Position numbers and translations under genes: made by a program. The notes under the pieces are model-generated. The model was not told where the DNA came from, did not search any database, and saw only the letters and a program-made list of their open reading frames with translations. Of a stretch of 59,794 nt of DNA, positions 42,272 through 51,553 are shown in pieces. Each line of letters begins with the position of its first letter. The first letter of the stretch is position 1. Where the stretch lies: positions 1 to 59,794 of the forward strand of contig URYU01000001.1 of NCBI GenBank assembly GCA_900552155.1. Direction: 5' to 3'. Origin of the DNA: an uncultured Collinsella sp. GTDB lineage: Bacteria > Actinomycetota > Coriobacteriia > Coriobacteriales > Coriobacteriaceae.

Positions 42272-43363
42272 TTACCGTTCCTCGCGTTGCAGCCCGGCTG
42301 CCTCAGCTGTCTTTACGCGGTTCTTGTCGATGTACATGTTTTTGTCGGCCTGGGAAAAGAGCTCGCGCATCGTAGGCGGTTCATCAAAATCACTGGAAAG
42401 CGCGTAGCCCACCGCATAGCTGATAGGCATGTCGGGGTGAGCCTCGGAATACTCGTTCACGTTCGCACGAACCCGAGCGAGACAGAACTCCACGGCAGCT
42501 CGATCGGCATCCCGCAGCACCGCGATAAACTCATCGCCACCGTCGCGGCCCACAAAGCAGGTCTCGGACGCCACGCACCCCAGCTGCTGGGCAAAAGAAC
42601 GGATGTATTCGTCGCCCTTCTCGTGGCCGAAGTTGTTATTGACCGTATGCAGATTGTTAAGGTCGAAGACGCACACCGCAACGGGCGCCTCCGCGGAGAC
42701 AGGCCGCTCCTGCCCCAAGATCTCCTCGCACTTGTTCTTGTTGGGCAGTCCCGTGGCTTCGTCGAGATAGACTTTGCTCTGCAGCTCGCGATTGAGCGCG
42801 GCAGTGCGCACCGCGCGAGCAAGTTCAACCGCAAAGGTCGCCACCAAACCAACGATATCGATGATCACCAGACCCTCGAGACGATTGAGTGCCGTAGCCT
42901 TCTCCTGGGAATAGTCCTCTGCGAGTCGTGTGGCATCGTCACAAATACCAAAGAACTCCTCGCTCATGGCGATGATATCGGTGTTCTCGTAACCGACTTC
43001 GCGCACGTGGATGATCTCGGCGCAAAGCTCATCAAAATAGTTTGCAAGCTCGGTCATCTTTGCCTGATACTCATCGTCGTCGAGACGGACGAGGTTGAGG
43101 ACGTCACTTCCGCAACGCAAACCGTTGATGTATGAATCCACGGCTTTGAGCAGGTCATCTTGAGGCTGGCCCGCGTCCTCGAGCTTAACGATTCGCTGCG
43201 TGGTACCGCGCACCAGACCGGCGTAGTTGACTACGCGCGCCGTGCCCTGGATATCGGAGACGAGCAGCATAACATTGATGAAGAAGAAGATGAGAACTGC
43301 CGTGAGCACCATCATGAGCAGGCGCACCGCCCGGCTGGCTTTCTTGGCGACAGAGGTATTCAC
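42272..43363 (-). CDS. Membrane-bound diguanylate cyclase-like GGDEF protein
   Basis: About 363 residues: one membrane helix at 15-38, an extracytoplasmic helical sensor of about 130 residues with VVNYAGLVRGTTQRIVKLE (like PilJ/NIT type sensors), a second helix near 170-190, then a GGDEF domain with an intact RDGGDEF active site. No RxxD inhibitory site is seen five residues before it. Cyclic di-GMP (or related dinucleotide) synthesis is predicted. I prefer GTG at 43363 because GGGGGAG lies 7 nt before it. Confidence 0.85.
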   Translation of the reverse strand: MNTSVAKKASRAVRLLMMVLTAVLIFFFINVMLLVSDIQGTARVVNYAGLVRGTTQRIVKLEDAGQPQDDLLKAVDSYINGLRCGSDVLNLVRLDDDEYQAKMTELANYFDELCAEIIHVREVGYENTDIIAMSEEFFGICDDATRLAEDYSQEKATALNRLEGLVIIDIVGLVATFAVELARAVRTAALNRELQSKVYLDEATGLPNKNKCEEILGQERPVSAEAPVAVCVFDLNNLHTVNNNFGHEKGDEYIRSFAQQLGCVASETCFVGRDGGDEFIAVLRDADRAAVEFCLARVRANVNEYSEAHPDMPISYAVGYALSSDFDEPPTMRELFSQADKNMYIDKNRVKTAEAAGLQREER

Positions 43364-43483
43364 AAGTTCACTCCCCCAAATGACAAAAGTGCAGGTAGCA
43401 CGCAGTGTGCTGAAATTCACGTGAGGTCAACTCTACCAGATGATTTTTCTAGGACGGGGATTAAAGAATCATCGACACGATAG

Positions 43484-44362
43484 CTATTTGAGAAGTTGTG
43501 CCATGGCGTTGACGAATTTCTGGACTTGGAGGGTTGGCTCGAGCGGATAGTGCAAAAAGACCGGCACCTCTCGCCCGCACAGGAACGGCACGCCCACAAA
43601 GGCCGGGTGCACGCCCGACCATGCGCCGCAGGTAAGCACCGCATCGCCCTTTTCCTCCGCCTCGTTAAAGAGCGCAAAGTCGAAGCTATCCACATCGATC
43701 ACGTCCACGCCGCCGTCGGCCAAAAGGTCGAGGCGCAGGCTGTCCATGGCGTCGTTGCCGTGGCGCAGTACGCGCAGACGCATACCCTCCAAGTCGGCGA
43801 CCGTAATGCGATTCTTGCGCGTCAACGGGCTCGTGCGCGGCAGGTCGATATAAAACGGCACGTTGACAATGCGGAGCTTTTGACAGGTGTCGCCCCAGCG
43901 CGGGGTCGAAAAACTCGACTGCACCACATCGACCTCGCGGCCCAAGCTGCGCATGACTGTCTCGCGCTCGTCGTAGAGGTCGCTTACCGGCACGATCTCA
44001 AATCGCAGCGCCGGCTCCAGATCGTGGATGCCCGTCCACATCGACAGCGTTTGGCGCCCCGGACACATCATCGACACGCCCAGGCGCACGGCACCGCCAT
44101 CGCCCGCCGCGCGCCGGGCACGGCGCAGCGCGTCCTCGGACTGCCGCATGATCGAGCGCGCATCGTCCACCAGCAGTGCGCCGGCCGGCGTCACCTTGAC
44201 GCCCGAGTGCGAGCGTTCGAACAGCGTGATGCCGAACTCGGCCTCGAAGCCCGACACCTGCTTGACGAGCGCCGGAGTCGACACGCGCAATTTTGCCGCC
44301 GCACGCGAGAAGCTTCCCAGCTCCGCGGCGGCCGATATGGCCTCAAGTCGTCGATCGTACAC
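43484..44362 (-). CDS. LysR-family transcriptional regulator
   Basis: About 292 residues: winged helix YDRRLEAISAAAELGSFSRAAAKLRVSTPALVKQV, then a periplasmic-binding-like effector domain starting GGAVRLGVSMMCPG. The GTG at 44362 follows AGGAG by 7 nt. It is divergent from the SDR/MFS/Gfo-Idh operon, and palindromes lie between them, so it is the likely activator of that operon. Confidence 0.88.
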   Translation of the reverse strand: MYDRRLEAISAAAELGSFSRAAAKLRVSTPALVKQVSGFEAEFGITLFERSHSGVKVTPAGALLVDDARSIMRQSEDALRRARRAAGDGGAVRLGVSMMCPGRQTLSMWTGIHDLEPALRFEIVPVSDLYDERETVMRSLGREVDVVQSSFSTPRWGDTCQKLRIVNVPFYIDLPRTSPLTRKNRITVADLEGMRLRVLRHGNDAMDSLRLDLLADGGVDVIDVDSFDFALFNEAEEKGDAVLTCGAWSGVHPAFVGVPFLCGREVPVFLHYPLEPTLQVQKFVNAMAQLLK

Positions 44363-44386
44363 GTCAATCTCCTGTTTCCAGACGTA

Positions 44387-44402
44387 TGGCAATGAACTGC
44401 CA
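44387..44402. promoter_or_regulatory. TGGCA-N6-TGCCA palindrome, candidate LysR site
   Basis: A 16-bp dyad 25 nt upstream of the LysR start, fitting the T-N11-A frame of LysR boxes. A further TGGCA half-site follows at about 44414. Confidence 0.5.
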
Positions 44403-44542
44403 AAGGGGGTCGTTTTGGCAGGTCACACACTCAATGAAGGACACATCGTCTTGCGAGCTATAAACCTGCGGTTAACGCCATTCTAACAAATATGCAATTC
44501 ACCTGCGCAAATGCAAAGCATACGATAACCAGCGAAAACCAC

Positions 44543-44569
44543 GTGGGTCGGTTAATGGGAGCGACCCAC
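44543..44569 (+). promoter_or_regulatory. Hairpin in the leader of the SDR operon
   Basis: GTGGGTCG (44543-44550) pairs with CGACCCAC (44562-44569), ending just before the GGGAGG and AAGGGA ribosome-site region of the SDR gene. It could influence translation or mRNA stability. Confidence 0.35.
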
Positions 44570-44595
44570 CGGGAGGCACAAGAAGGGAAGTTCCT

Positions 44596-45477
44596 ATGAG
44601 CAATTGGCTTAAGCTCGAGGGCGATGTCTGCGCCGTGACTGGCGCGCTCGGCGGTATGGGCGTCGAGATTTGCCGCGAGTTCGCCCGCAACGGCGCCAAC
44701 GTCGTCCTGCTCGACTTGGACGAGGAGAAGGTCAAGGCCGCAGCCGCCGACCTCGCCGCCGAGTTTGGCATCCACGCCGAGGGCTACAAGATGAACGCCA
44801 CCGACGAGGCCGAGGTTCAGGCCGCCGTCGATGCCACCATCGCCGACTTCGGCCGCGTCGACGTCCTTGTCAACACCGCCGGCATCCTGCGCTTCGCCGC
44901 CATGGAGGACCTGCCGCTGAGCGACTGGGAGCAGGTGCTCAACGTCAACCTCACCGGTTACTTCATCACCTCGCAGCGCTTTGGTCGCGAGATGATCAAG
45001 GCCGGCCAGGGCCGCCTGGTGCACATTTCGACCGTTGCCAGCCACTCCCCCGAGACGTTCTCGGGCGTGTACAGCTCCACCAAGGCCGGCGTCAACATGA
45101 TGTCCAAGATGCTCGCCGCCGAGTGGGGCCCCTACGGCGTCCGCTCCAACTGCGTCGAGCCTTGCTTCGTTAAGACCCCCATGTCGGCCAACTTCTACGC
45201 CGATCCCGAGGTCGAAAAGAGCCGCAGCCGCCTGATCGCCACGCGTCGCATCGGCGAGGTCGGCGATATCGCCAACGCAGTCATGTTCCTGGCGTCCAAG
45301 CGCTCGGACTTTACCACCGGCGACGCCATCAAGGTCGACGGCGGCTTCTCCAACATGATGGGCGACCTCACCGCCAAGCCCGGCGGCCGCCGCGCCTATG
45401 CCGACAACTACCTTAAGAACAAGGGTGTCGAGCTTTGGTCCGATGAGTCCGGCGTCGCCAAGCCGACTGACCAGTAA
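44596..45477 (+). CDS. Short-chain dehydrogenase/reductase
   Basis: 293 residues, Rossmann oxidoreductase. The cofactor loop is TGALGGMGVEI (family TGxxxGxG) with VVLLDLDEEK after beta-2, whose Asp suggests NAD preference; NTAG is near residue 94, the catalytic Ser lies in HISTVASHS and Tyr/Lys in YSSTK. The C-terminal 40 residues are an extension. First gene of an operon with a carboxylate-type MFS carrier and a Gfo/Idh/MocA dehydrogenase, so it probably oxidises a polyol, sugar acid or cyclitol. Confidence 0.9.
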   Translation: MSNWLKLEGDVCAVTGALGGMGVEICREFARNGANVVLLDLDEEKVKAAAADLAAEFGIHAEGYKMNATDEAEVQAAVDATIADFGRVDVLVNTAGILRFAAMEDLPLSDWEQVLNVNLTGYFITSQRFGREMIKAGQGRLVHISTVASHSPETFSGVYSSTKAGVNMMSKMLAAEWGPYGVRSNCVEPCFVKTPMSANFYADPEVEKSRSRLIATRRIGEVGDIANAVMFLASKRSDFTTGDAIKVDGGFSNMMGDLTAKPGGRRAYADNYLKNKGVELWSDESGVAKPTDQ

Positions 45478-45542
45478 ACCAACCTAACAGGGAGGCCCGC
45501 GGACACGCCCGCTCCTCCCCCGTATCGATTAGAAAGAGTCCA

Positions 45543-46799
45543 ATGGCTTCCACCAACTCCAACAAGGGTCGCGCCGTCGTGCTTTCCGCCGCATGCGTCA
45601 CCATGTTCTTCATCAGCTCCATCGCGCTGTATTCCGTCGTGAGCAAGAACCTGCTCGCCGTCTACCCCGAGTGGTCCAGCGCCCTTACCTGGGCCTTCCC
45701 GGTCTTTCAGACCATCATGGCCGTGACGGGCATCTTCGCCGGCCGCATCTCCGATAAGATCGGCCCGCGCAACGTCGTGATCGCCGCCGCCGTGTGCTAC
45801 GGCCTGGGCTGGTTCATGTCCGGCACCGTCACCGAGCCGTGGCAGTTCTACCTGTGGTTCTCGCTCGTCGCCGCCATCGGCAACGGCCTGGGCTACAACC
45901 CGGCGCTCACCACCGGTCAAAAGTGGTTCATCGACAAGAAGGGTCTCGCCTCCGGCATCACCCTCGCCGCTTCGACCGCCGGCCCCGCTGTACTGTCCCC
46001 GGTGCTCGCCTCGCTGCTCATCCCGAGCCTGGGCATCTTTGGCGCCCTCAAGGCACTCGGCGTCATCTTCTTTGTGACGATCGCCGCCTCCGCCCTGTTC
46101 CTGAAGGCCCCTGAGGCCGGTTGGCTGCCCGAGGGCTTCGAGGCCCCCAAGGGCGGCGCGCATGCCGGCACCTTCGGCGACCTCACCCCGGGCGAGATGG
46201 TCAAGACCCCGCGCTTCTGGGTCCTCATCGTCACCTTCGCCTTTGCCGCCACCGCGGGCACCCTGCTCGTGGGCAAGGTTGCCTCCATCGCCGCCGTCCA
46301 GCTCTTCGCTGACCCCACGAGCGCTGCGGCCGTCGCCCTCGGCGGTGTGGTGGTCTCCGTCAACACCTGCGCCAACCTGGTCGGCCGTCTGTCCTTTGGC
46401 CAGATTATCGACAAGCTCGGCGCCTACAAGTCGCTGCTCATCAGCCTTGTCGTCACCATCGTCGCCCTCGTCATCATGTCGATGAGCTTTACGCAAAGCA
46501 TGTTCTTTGTGGCGCTCGCCCTGCTCGGCTTTAGCTTTGGCGCCCTGCTCGTCATCTACCCGCCGCTCACCGGTGGCGCCTTTGGCACCAGCAACATCGG
46601 TGTCAACTACGGCATCATGTTTTTGGGTTACGCCGCTTCCACCTGGATCAGTCAGCCCATCACCGCCGTGCTGTATCACGCCGAGGCCGGCAGCGCCGCC
46701 TACCAGCAGTCCTTCTACGGCGCCATTGTGATCGCCGCCATCGCCGTCGTGCTCACCGTCTACATGATGGTCTCCGACAGCAAGAAGAAGTCCGCCTAG
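45543..46799 (+). CDS. MFS transporter, oxalate/formate antiporter (OFA)-like
   Basis: 418 residues with 12 predicted helices. GRISDKIGPRNVVIAAAVCYGLGW (MFS loop), GNGLGYNPALTTGQKWFIDKKGLASGITLAAS and the second-half GRLSFGQIIDKLG are typical of the OFA branch, whose members carry small carboxylates. It lies between the SDR and Gfo/Idh/MocA genes and is the likely carrier for their shared substrate. Confidence 0.88.
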   Translation: MASTNSNKGRAVVLSAACVTMFFISSIALYSVVSKNLLAVYPEWSSALTWAFPVFQTIMAVTGIFAGRISDKIGPRNVVIAAAVCYGLGWFMSGTVTEPWQFYLWFSLVAAIGNGLGYNPALTTGQKWFIDKKGLASGITLAASTAGPAVLSPVLASLLIPSLGIFGALKALGVIFFVTIAASALFLKAPEAGWLPEGFEAPKGGAHAGTFGDLTPGEMVKTPRFWVLIVTFAFAATAGTLLVGKVASIAAVQLFADPTSAAAVALGGVVVSVNTCANLVGRLSFGQIIDKLGAYKSLLISLVVTIVALVIMSMSFTQSMFFVALALLGFSFGALLVIYPPLTGGAFGTSNIGVNYGIMFLGYAASTWISQPITAVLYHAEAGSAAYQQSFYGAIVIAAIAVVLTVYMMVSDSKKKSA

Positions 46800-46866
46800 T
46801 TTTGCTTGACGCGGCAAGGGCCGCCCCCTTGCCGCATTCCATCGCCACCAGTATTAAGGAGTCGAA

Positions 46867-47907
46867 ATGTCTGAGCTCAACCCCGTCCGCATTGCCGTTA
46901 TCGGCGCCGGCGCCATGGGCCGCAACCACATCCGCTTTGTCACCGAGGAGCCCGAGGCCGAGCTCGTCGCCATCGCCGACGCCTTTGAGGGCGCCCGCGC
47001 CACGGCCGAGGCCGCCGGCGTGCCGTTTTATACCGATCCCGCCCAGATGATGGACGAGGTCAAGCCCGAGGCCGTCATCATCGCCACGCCCAACGACCTA
47101 CACCTGGGCGTTGCCCGCGAGGCTGTGAAGCGCAACATCGTGCCGTTGGTCGAAAAGCCGATCTCCAACGACCTGGAGGATGCCCAGGCCTTCGCCGCCG
47201 AGGCCGAGACCGCTGGCGTGCCCGTGCTCGTGGGTCAGCACCGTCGCCACAATCCCTTCGTCAACAAGGCCAAGGAGATCATCGAGGCCGGCGAGCTGGG
47301 CAAGCTCACCGTGTCGAGCTTCCACTACATGATCTATAAGAATGACGAGTACTTCGATGTCGAGTGGCGCCGCAAGAAGGGTGCCGGCCCGATCCTGGTC
47401 AACCTGGTGCACGACGTCGACCTGCTCCGCTACCTGCTGGGCGAGCCCGTTGCCGTCCAGGGCATGCAGTCCAGCGCCGCCCGCGGTTTTGAGACCGAGG
47501 ACTCCGCCGTGGTCAACGTCCGTTTTGCCGATGGCGCGCTTGCGAGCATGACCATCTCCGACGCCACCGCCAGCCCCTGGAACTGGGAGGCCACCGCTCG
47601 CGAGGATCCGCAGTACCGCCCCTTCGACGCCGACGCCTACTTTATTGGCGGAACCTTGGGTGCCCTTTCGCTGCCCCGCCTGCACCAGTTCTCCTACGAC
47701 GGAGCCTCCAACTGGCACAAGCCGCTGCAGATGGAGATTCCGGCCGTCGACCCGGCGCTGCCGCACAAGATGCAGCTCAAGCACTTTGTGAAGGTCGTTC
47801 GCCGCGAGGTCGAGCCCGTCGTGACCCCCGCCGACAACGTTAAGACGCTCACGCTGCTTAACGCCATCAAGGAGGCCGCCGAGACCGGCCAGCTCGTCGA
47901 GCTGTAA
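46867..47907 (+). CDS. Gfo/Idh/MocA family oxidoreductase
   Basis: 346 residues: NAD(P)-binding Rossmann domain with IAVIGAGAMGRNH at the start, EKPISNDLEDA near residue 97 carrying the conserved Lys, then a C-terminal alpha/beta domain with the catalytic-type HDVDLLRYL near 180. Members oxidise inositol, sugars or sugar acids. Together with the SDR it could form a two-step oxidation-reduction (epimerisation) route. An AAGGAG site overlaps the region before the ATG. Confidence 0.9.
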   Translation: MSELNPVRIAVIGAGAMGRNHIRFVTEEPEAELVAIADAFEGARATAEAAGVPFYTDPAQMMDEVKPEAVIIATPNDLHLGVAREAVKRNIVPLVEKPISNDLEDAQAFAAEAETAGVPVLVGQHRRHNPFVNKAKEIIEAGELGKLTVSSFHYMIYKNDEYFDVEWRRKKGAGPILVNLVHDVDLLRYLLGEPVAVQGMQSSAARGFETEDSAVVNVRFADGALASMTISDATASPWNWEATAREDPQYRPFDADAYFIGGTLGALSLPRLHQFSYDGASNWHKPLQMEIPAVDPALPHKMQLKHFVKVVRREVEPVVTPADNVKTLTLLNAIKEAAETGQLVEL

Positions 47908-47980
47908 TGCCTTAAGAGCGGCCGCGGCAGAAACCCCATGCCGAACCCCTCGGTCCGCCACAAATATGCCCCTCTTCTTT

Positions 47981-48015
47981 GCCCCGCGAGCAGCCTCCTG
48001 CCCGCGGGGCTTTTT
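47981..48015 (+). terminator. Terminator after the Gfo/Idh/MocA operon
   Basis: GCCCCGCG (47981-47988) pairs with CGCGGGGC (48003-48010), followed by TTTTT. Confidence 0.85.
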
Positions 48016-48086
48016 GCTACCTTAACGACGATTTTTCTGGGGCGGGGGCTATTTTGCACCTCGGCTTGATTCGTTCGCCACCAAAT

Positions 48087-48226
48087 GGGCCTATCTACTA
48101 CGTTTAACCGATTACCCTCAACCATGCCGAATTTCGCGAAATTAAAACCGCAGGTAGACGGCTTGCCGATTTTCGGAAAACCGGGGGATGGTCGACCCAT
48201 ACGGTTCAAACGTAGTAGATAGGCCC
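48087..48226. repeat. Inverted-repeat-bounded 140-nt element
   Basis: Terminal arms GGGCCTATCTACTACGTTT (48087-48105, continuing AACCG) and its complement at 48202-48226 pair over 24 bp with one bulge. Inside are smaller dyads such as TTTCGCGAAA. It looks like a non-coding palindromic mobile element or a large RNA hairpin; no flanking direct repeat was verified. Confidence 0.7.
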
Positions 48227-48318
48227 CTTTCGTGGCGCAACCCCAAAACAGTCTTTTGGGACGGGTGGTATCCTTGGTAGCCCTGTGCTGCAAACGCACC
48301 TTAAACGCAAGGAGTCCC

Positions 48319-50466
48319 ATGGATCTTATCGCCCAGCTCGCCCGCGAGCTCAACCTTAAGGCCGCCAACGTCGAGGCTGCCGTCAAGCTCATCGATGAGG
48401 GCAACACCATCCCCTTTATCTCGCGCTACCGCAAGGAAGCAACGGGCGGCATGGACGACGTCGCCCTGCGCGCGCTCGACGAGCGCCTGTCCTACCTGCG
48501 CAATCTTGAGCAGCGCAAAGAGGACGTCATTCTGCTCATCGACGCCCAGGGCAAGCTCACGCCCGAACTCGAACAGCAGATTCGCGAGGCCACGCAGCTC
48601 CAGCGTGTCGAGGACCTCTACAAGCCCTACCGCAAAAAGCGCATGACCCGCGCGCAAAAGGCCCGCGAGGCCGGCCTGGAGCCGCTCGCCAACATGATCA
48701 TCATGCAGGCCTCGGCCAAAGGCAGCGCACTCGACGCCGCCGCGGCATACGTCAACGAGGAGGCCGGCTTCGACACGCCCGAGAAGGCGCTCGCCGGCGC
48801 CGCCGACATCGTGGCCGAGACGGTAGCCGAAGATCCCGAGAACGTCGCCGACCTGCGCGCCTTTACGCAAAACACCGCCGACATCGTCGTCGAGGCCACC
48901 GACCCCGCCGAAAAGACTCCCTACGAGCCCTACTACAACTTTGACGAGCCGCTGCGCCGTATACCCAACCACCGCGTGCTGGCTATCGACCGCGGTGAGC
49001 GCGAGGGCAAACTCCGCGTGCACGTGAACGTCGACGGTGCTGTCGCCACGGCGCGCCTCGGCAGCCGTTGGCCCCGCCGCCAAGGCGTGTTCGCGCCCGT
49101 CTTTGACGCCGCTATCGCCGACGGCTACAAGCGCCTCATGGCCCCCTCGCTGGAGCGCGAGGCCCGCGCCAAACTCACCGTTCGCGCCCAGACCGAGGCC
49201 ATCAACGTCTTTGCCAAGAATCTCGAAGGCTTGCTCTCGGCACGCCCCGTGCGCGGCGCCCGCGTGCTCGCGCTCGACCCGGGCTACCGCACGGGCTGCA
49301 AGGTCGCCGTCATGGACGAGACCGGCAAGCTGCTCGACCACGGTGTGGTCTACCCCACCAAGCCGCGCCACGACGTCGCCGGCACCAAGCGCGAGCTCGC
49401 CCGCCTCGTCAAGAAGGACGGCGTCAACACCATCGTCATCGGCAACGGCACCGCCAGCCGCGAGACCGAAGAAGTCGTCTCGGAGTTCATTGCCGAGCAG
49501 GCGCCCGGGCTGCGATACACCATCGTCAACGAGGCGGGCGCGTCGGTATACTCCGCCTCCGAGCTCGCCAGTCAGGAATACCCCGATCTGGACGTCACCG
49601 TGCGCGGCGCCATGAGCCTGGGCCGCCGTCTGCAAGACCCACTGGCAGAGCTCGTCAAGATTCCGCCCCAGTCCATCGGCGTTGGCCAGTACCAGCACGA
49701 CCTTGACCAGGCAGAGCTTTCGCGCTCCCTGGGCCACGTGGTGGAGGACGTCGTCAACCGCGTGGGCGTCGACGTGAACACCGCGAGCGCGAGCCTGCTG
49801 GGATACGTATCGGGCATCACGCCGAGCGTGGCCAAGAACATCGTGGCCTACCGCGAGGAAAACGGTGCCTTTACCGATCGCCGCCAGCTCAAGAAAGTCC
49901 CCAAGCTTGGACCCAAGGCATATCTCAACGCCGCAGGTTTCCTGCGCATCAGCGGCGGCAAGAACCCGCTCGACGCGACGAGCGTCCACCCCGAGAGCTA
50001 CGAGGTGGCAACGTCCGTCTTGGAGCGCGCCGGTGTGGCGGCAAGCGAACTCAGCCGCGGCGGCGTGCCCGACATCGAGCGCCGTCTGGGCAGCATCTCG
50101 ACGCTGGCAAGCGCCCTGGACTGCGGCACCCTCACGCTCATCGACATCGTTAACGAGCTCAAAAAGCCCGGCCGCGACCCGCGCGACGACGCGCCCGAGG
50201 TAGTCTTTAGCCGCTCAGCGCTTTCCATCGACGACCTGGAGCCCGGCATGGAGCTCAAGGGCACGGTGCGCAACGTTGTGGACTTTGGCGCCTTCGTCGA
50301 CGTGGGAGTGCACCAGGACGGCCTCGTGCATATCTCCAAGCTGGCCAACCGCTTTGTCTAGCACCCCAGCGACGTGGTGCGCGTCGGTGACACGGTCAAG
50401 GTGTGGGTCGAGAAGGTCGATCGCGACCGCAAGAAGATCTCGCTCACCATGGTACAGGGCAAGTAA
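48319..50466 (+). pseudogene. tex: Tex-family RNA-binding transcription accessory protein, interrupted by an amber codon
   Basis: Tex layout: N-terminal helix-turn-helix, YqgF RNase H-like domain (ARVLALDPGYRTGCKVAVMD), double HhH domains (NTASASLLGYVSGITPSVAKNIV) and a C-terminal S1 domain from about residue 640. A TAG at 50359-50361 stops translation after 680 residues, in the middle of S1 (HISKLANRFV). The frame then continues with HPSDVVRVGDTVKVWVEK and ends with KISLTMVQGK at a TAA (50464-50466), the normal Tex ending, so full length would be about 715. The start ATG follows AAGGAGT. The cut removes half of the S1 fold; partial function is possible. A sequencing error is the main alternative. 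Confidence 0.85.
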
Positions 50467-50475
50467 ACCGCCAAA

Positions 50476-50692
50476 GCAAAGGTACCCCCTGTAGCGATGT
50501 GCAAAATCGCGAGTATTCTGCAATTTCCGCCGTTCCGGATGCCCCGCAGAGGCGAAAAAGCAAAAAAACAGCCCCCGTTTTAGCGTCATCAGAGCCAAAA
50601 CGGGGGCTGTTCCGTGCTTCACCCAACTGGTAAAAGCCTTTACCTTGCTGAATACTCTCAATTTTGCACGGCGCAGGCGGGGGTACCTTTGC
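50476..50692. repeat. Long imperfect palindrome downstream of tex
   Basis: GCAAAGGTACCCCC (50476-50489) pairs with 50679-50692, GTGCAAAAT (50499-50507) with 50661-50669 and GAGTATTC (50511-50518) with 50650-50657. It encloses a strong terminator. Its right end abuts a fragment copied from the end of the transaldolase gene. Confidence 0.8.
50567..50611. terminator. Bidirectional terminator inside the palindrome
   Basis: AACAGCCCCCGTTTT (50567-50581) pairs with AAAACGGGGGCTGTT (50597-50611); A-rich sequence lies before it. It can end tex transcription. Confidence 0.8.
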
Positions 50693-50695
50693 CCA

Positions 50696-50718
50696 CGGCA
50701 GGATATGGAAACCAAGCG
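50696..50718 (-). pseudogene. Duplicated fragment of the transaldolase 3' end
   Basis: This 23-nt stretch matches the last codons of the transaldolase gene (50852-50874) at 19 positions, and all four differences are G/A transitions. On the minus strand it still encodes LGFHILP. It sits between two palindromes. Confidence 0.65.
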
Positions 50719-50746
50719 CCAACTTGCTGGCAAGCTCGTGTCGGCA

Positions 50747-50818
50747 GCCCCGGCCTTTCCTTTGCCTAGCGCGACCCTCGCGGAGCGCGTGAGCGATAGG
50801 GAAAGGAAAGGCCGGGGC
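50747..50818. repeat. Palindrome after the transaldolase gene
   Basis: GCCCCGGCCTTTCCTTT at 50747-50763 pairs with its complement at 50802-50818, with further weak pairing inside. It may act as the 3' end structure of the transaldolase transcript, 30 nt after its stop. Confidence 0.65.
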
Positions 50819-50848
50819 GAACAGCCCACGGTACAGCCTGTGTTCGCG

Positions 50849-51553
50849 TTACGGCAGAATGTGGAAGCCGAGCGAGGCGATATCCTTGGCAAAGCCGCGG
50901 ACGGTGTCGAGCGAGACCTCGTACGGGTCGCGGCCGATGTTCTTGCGCTTGGCCAGGATGCTGTTGGGCACCGTGATGATCTGGCAACCACAGGCCTCGG
51001 CCTGGTAAATGTTGATGAGCTCGCGCGTGGACGCCCACAGGACCTCACAGTTGGGCTTGGCGGCGGCCTTCTTGACCGACTCCGTCATAAACGGAATGGG
51101 GTCGACGCCGGTATCGGCGATACGGCCGGCAAAGAGCGAGATGATGGACGGCGTCTCGGCGTCAACGGCTTCGACCATCTCATCGACCTGCGTAGGCGTA
51201 AAGATGGTAGTGACGTTGACCTTGATGCCGTCGGCGGAAAGCTTGCGGACCAGCTCGGCGGTGGACTCGCCCTTGGTGGTCACGCACGGAATTTTGACGT
51301 AGACGTTCTCGGCCCAGGTAGCGATCTCGCGCGCCTCGACCTCCATGGTCTCGACGTCGTCGGCAAAGACCTCAAACGAGACGGACACATCGGTGATGTG
51401 AGCCAGGACCTCTTTGGCAAACGCGCGGTAATCCATCACGCCGCCCTTCTTCATAAGGGACGGGTTGGTCGTGAAACCCTGAACGTTGCCGTTCTCGTAC
51501 ATGTCGAGCATGCCTTCGAGGTTTGCACCGTCAGCGAACACCTTGATTGCCAT
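50849..51553 (-). CDS. Transaldolase / fructose-6-phosphate aldolase-like protein
   Basis: About 234 residues, the short TalC/FSA subfamily of transaldolases, a TIM barrel. The Schiff-base Lys lies in NVYVKIPCVTTKG near residue 86; KVFADGANLEG and GFTTNPSLMKK at the N-terminus are typical. It would move dihydroxyacetone units in the non-oxidative pentose phosphate route or split fructose 6-phosphate. The ATG at 51553 follows AAGGA. Its 3' end has been partly copied downstream. Confidence 0.9.
   Translation of the reverse strand: MAIKVFADGANLEGMLDMYENGNVQGFTTNPSLMKKGGVMDYRAFAKEVLAHITDVSVSFEVFADDVETMEVEAREIATWAENVYVKIPCVTTKGESTAELVRKLSADGIKVNVTTIFTPTQVDEMVEAVDAETPSIISLFAGRIADTGVDPIPFMTESVKKAAAKPNCEVLWASTRELINIYQAEACGCQIITVPNSILAKRKNIGRDPYEVSLDTVRGFAKDIASLGFHILP

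Noticed and set aside
48301..49989. 562-residue open frame antisense to tex
   Set aside because: It shows no domain and a composition typical of reverse-frame GC-rich sequence; tex itself is clear on the other strand.
50359..50361. Recoding of TAG as a sense codon (for example pyrrolysine) in tex
   Set aside because: Several normal genes here end in TAG, release factor 1 is present and no pyrrolysine genes are visible; a point mutation or sequencing error is simpler.
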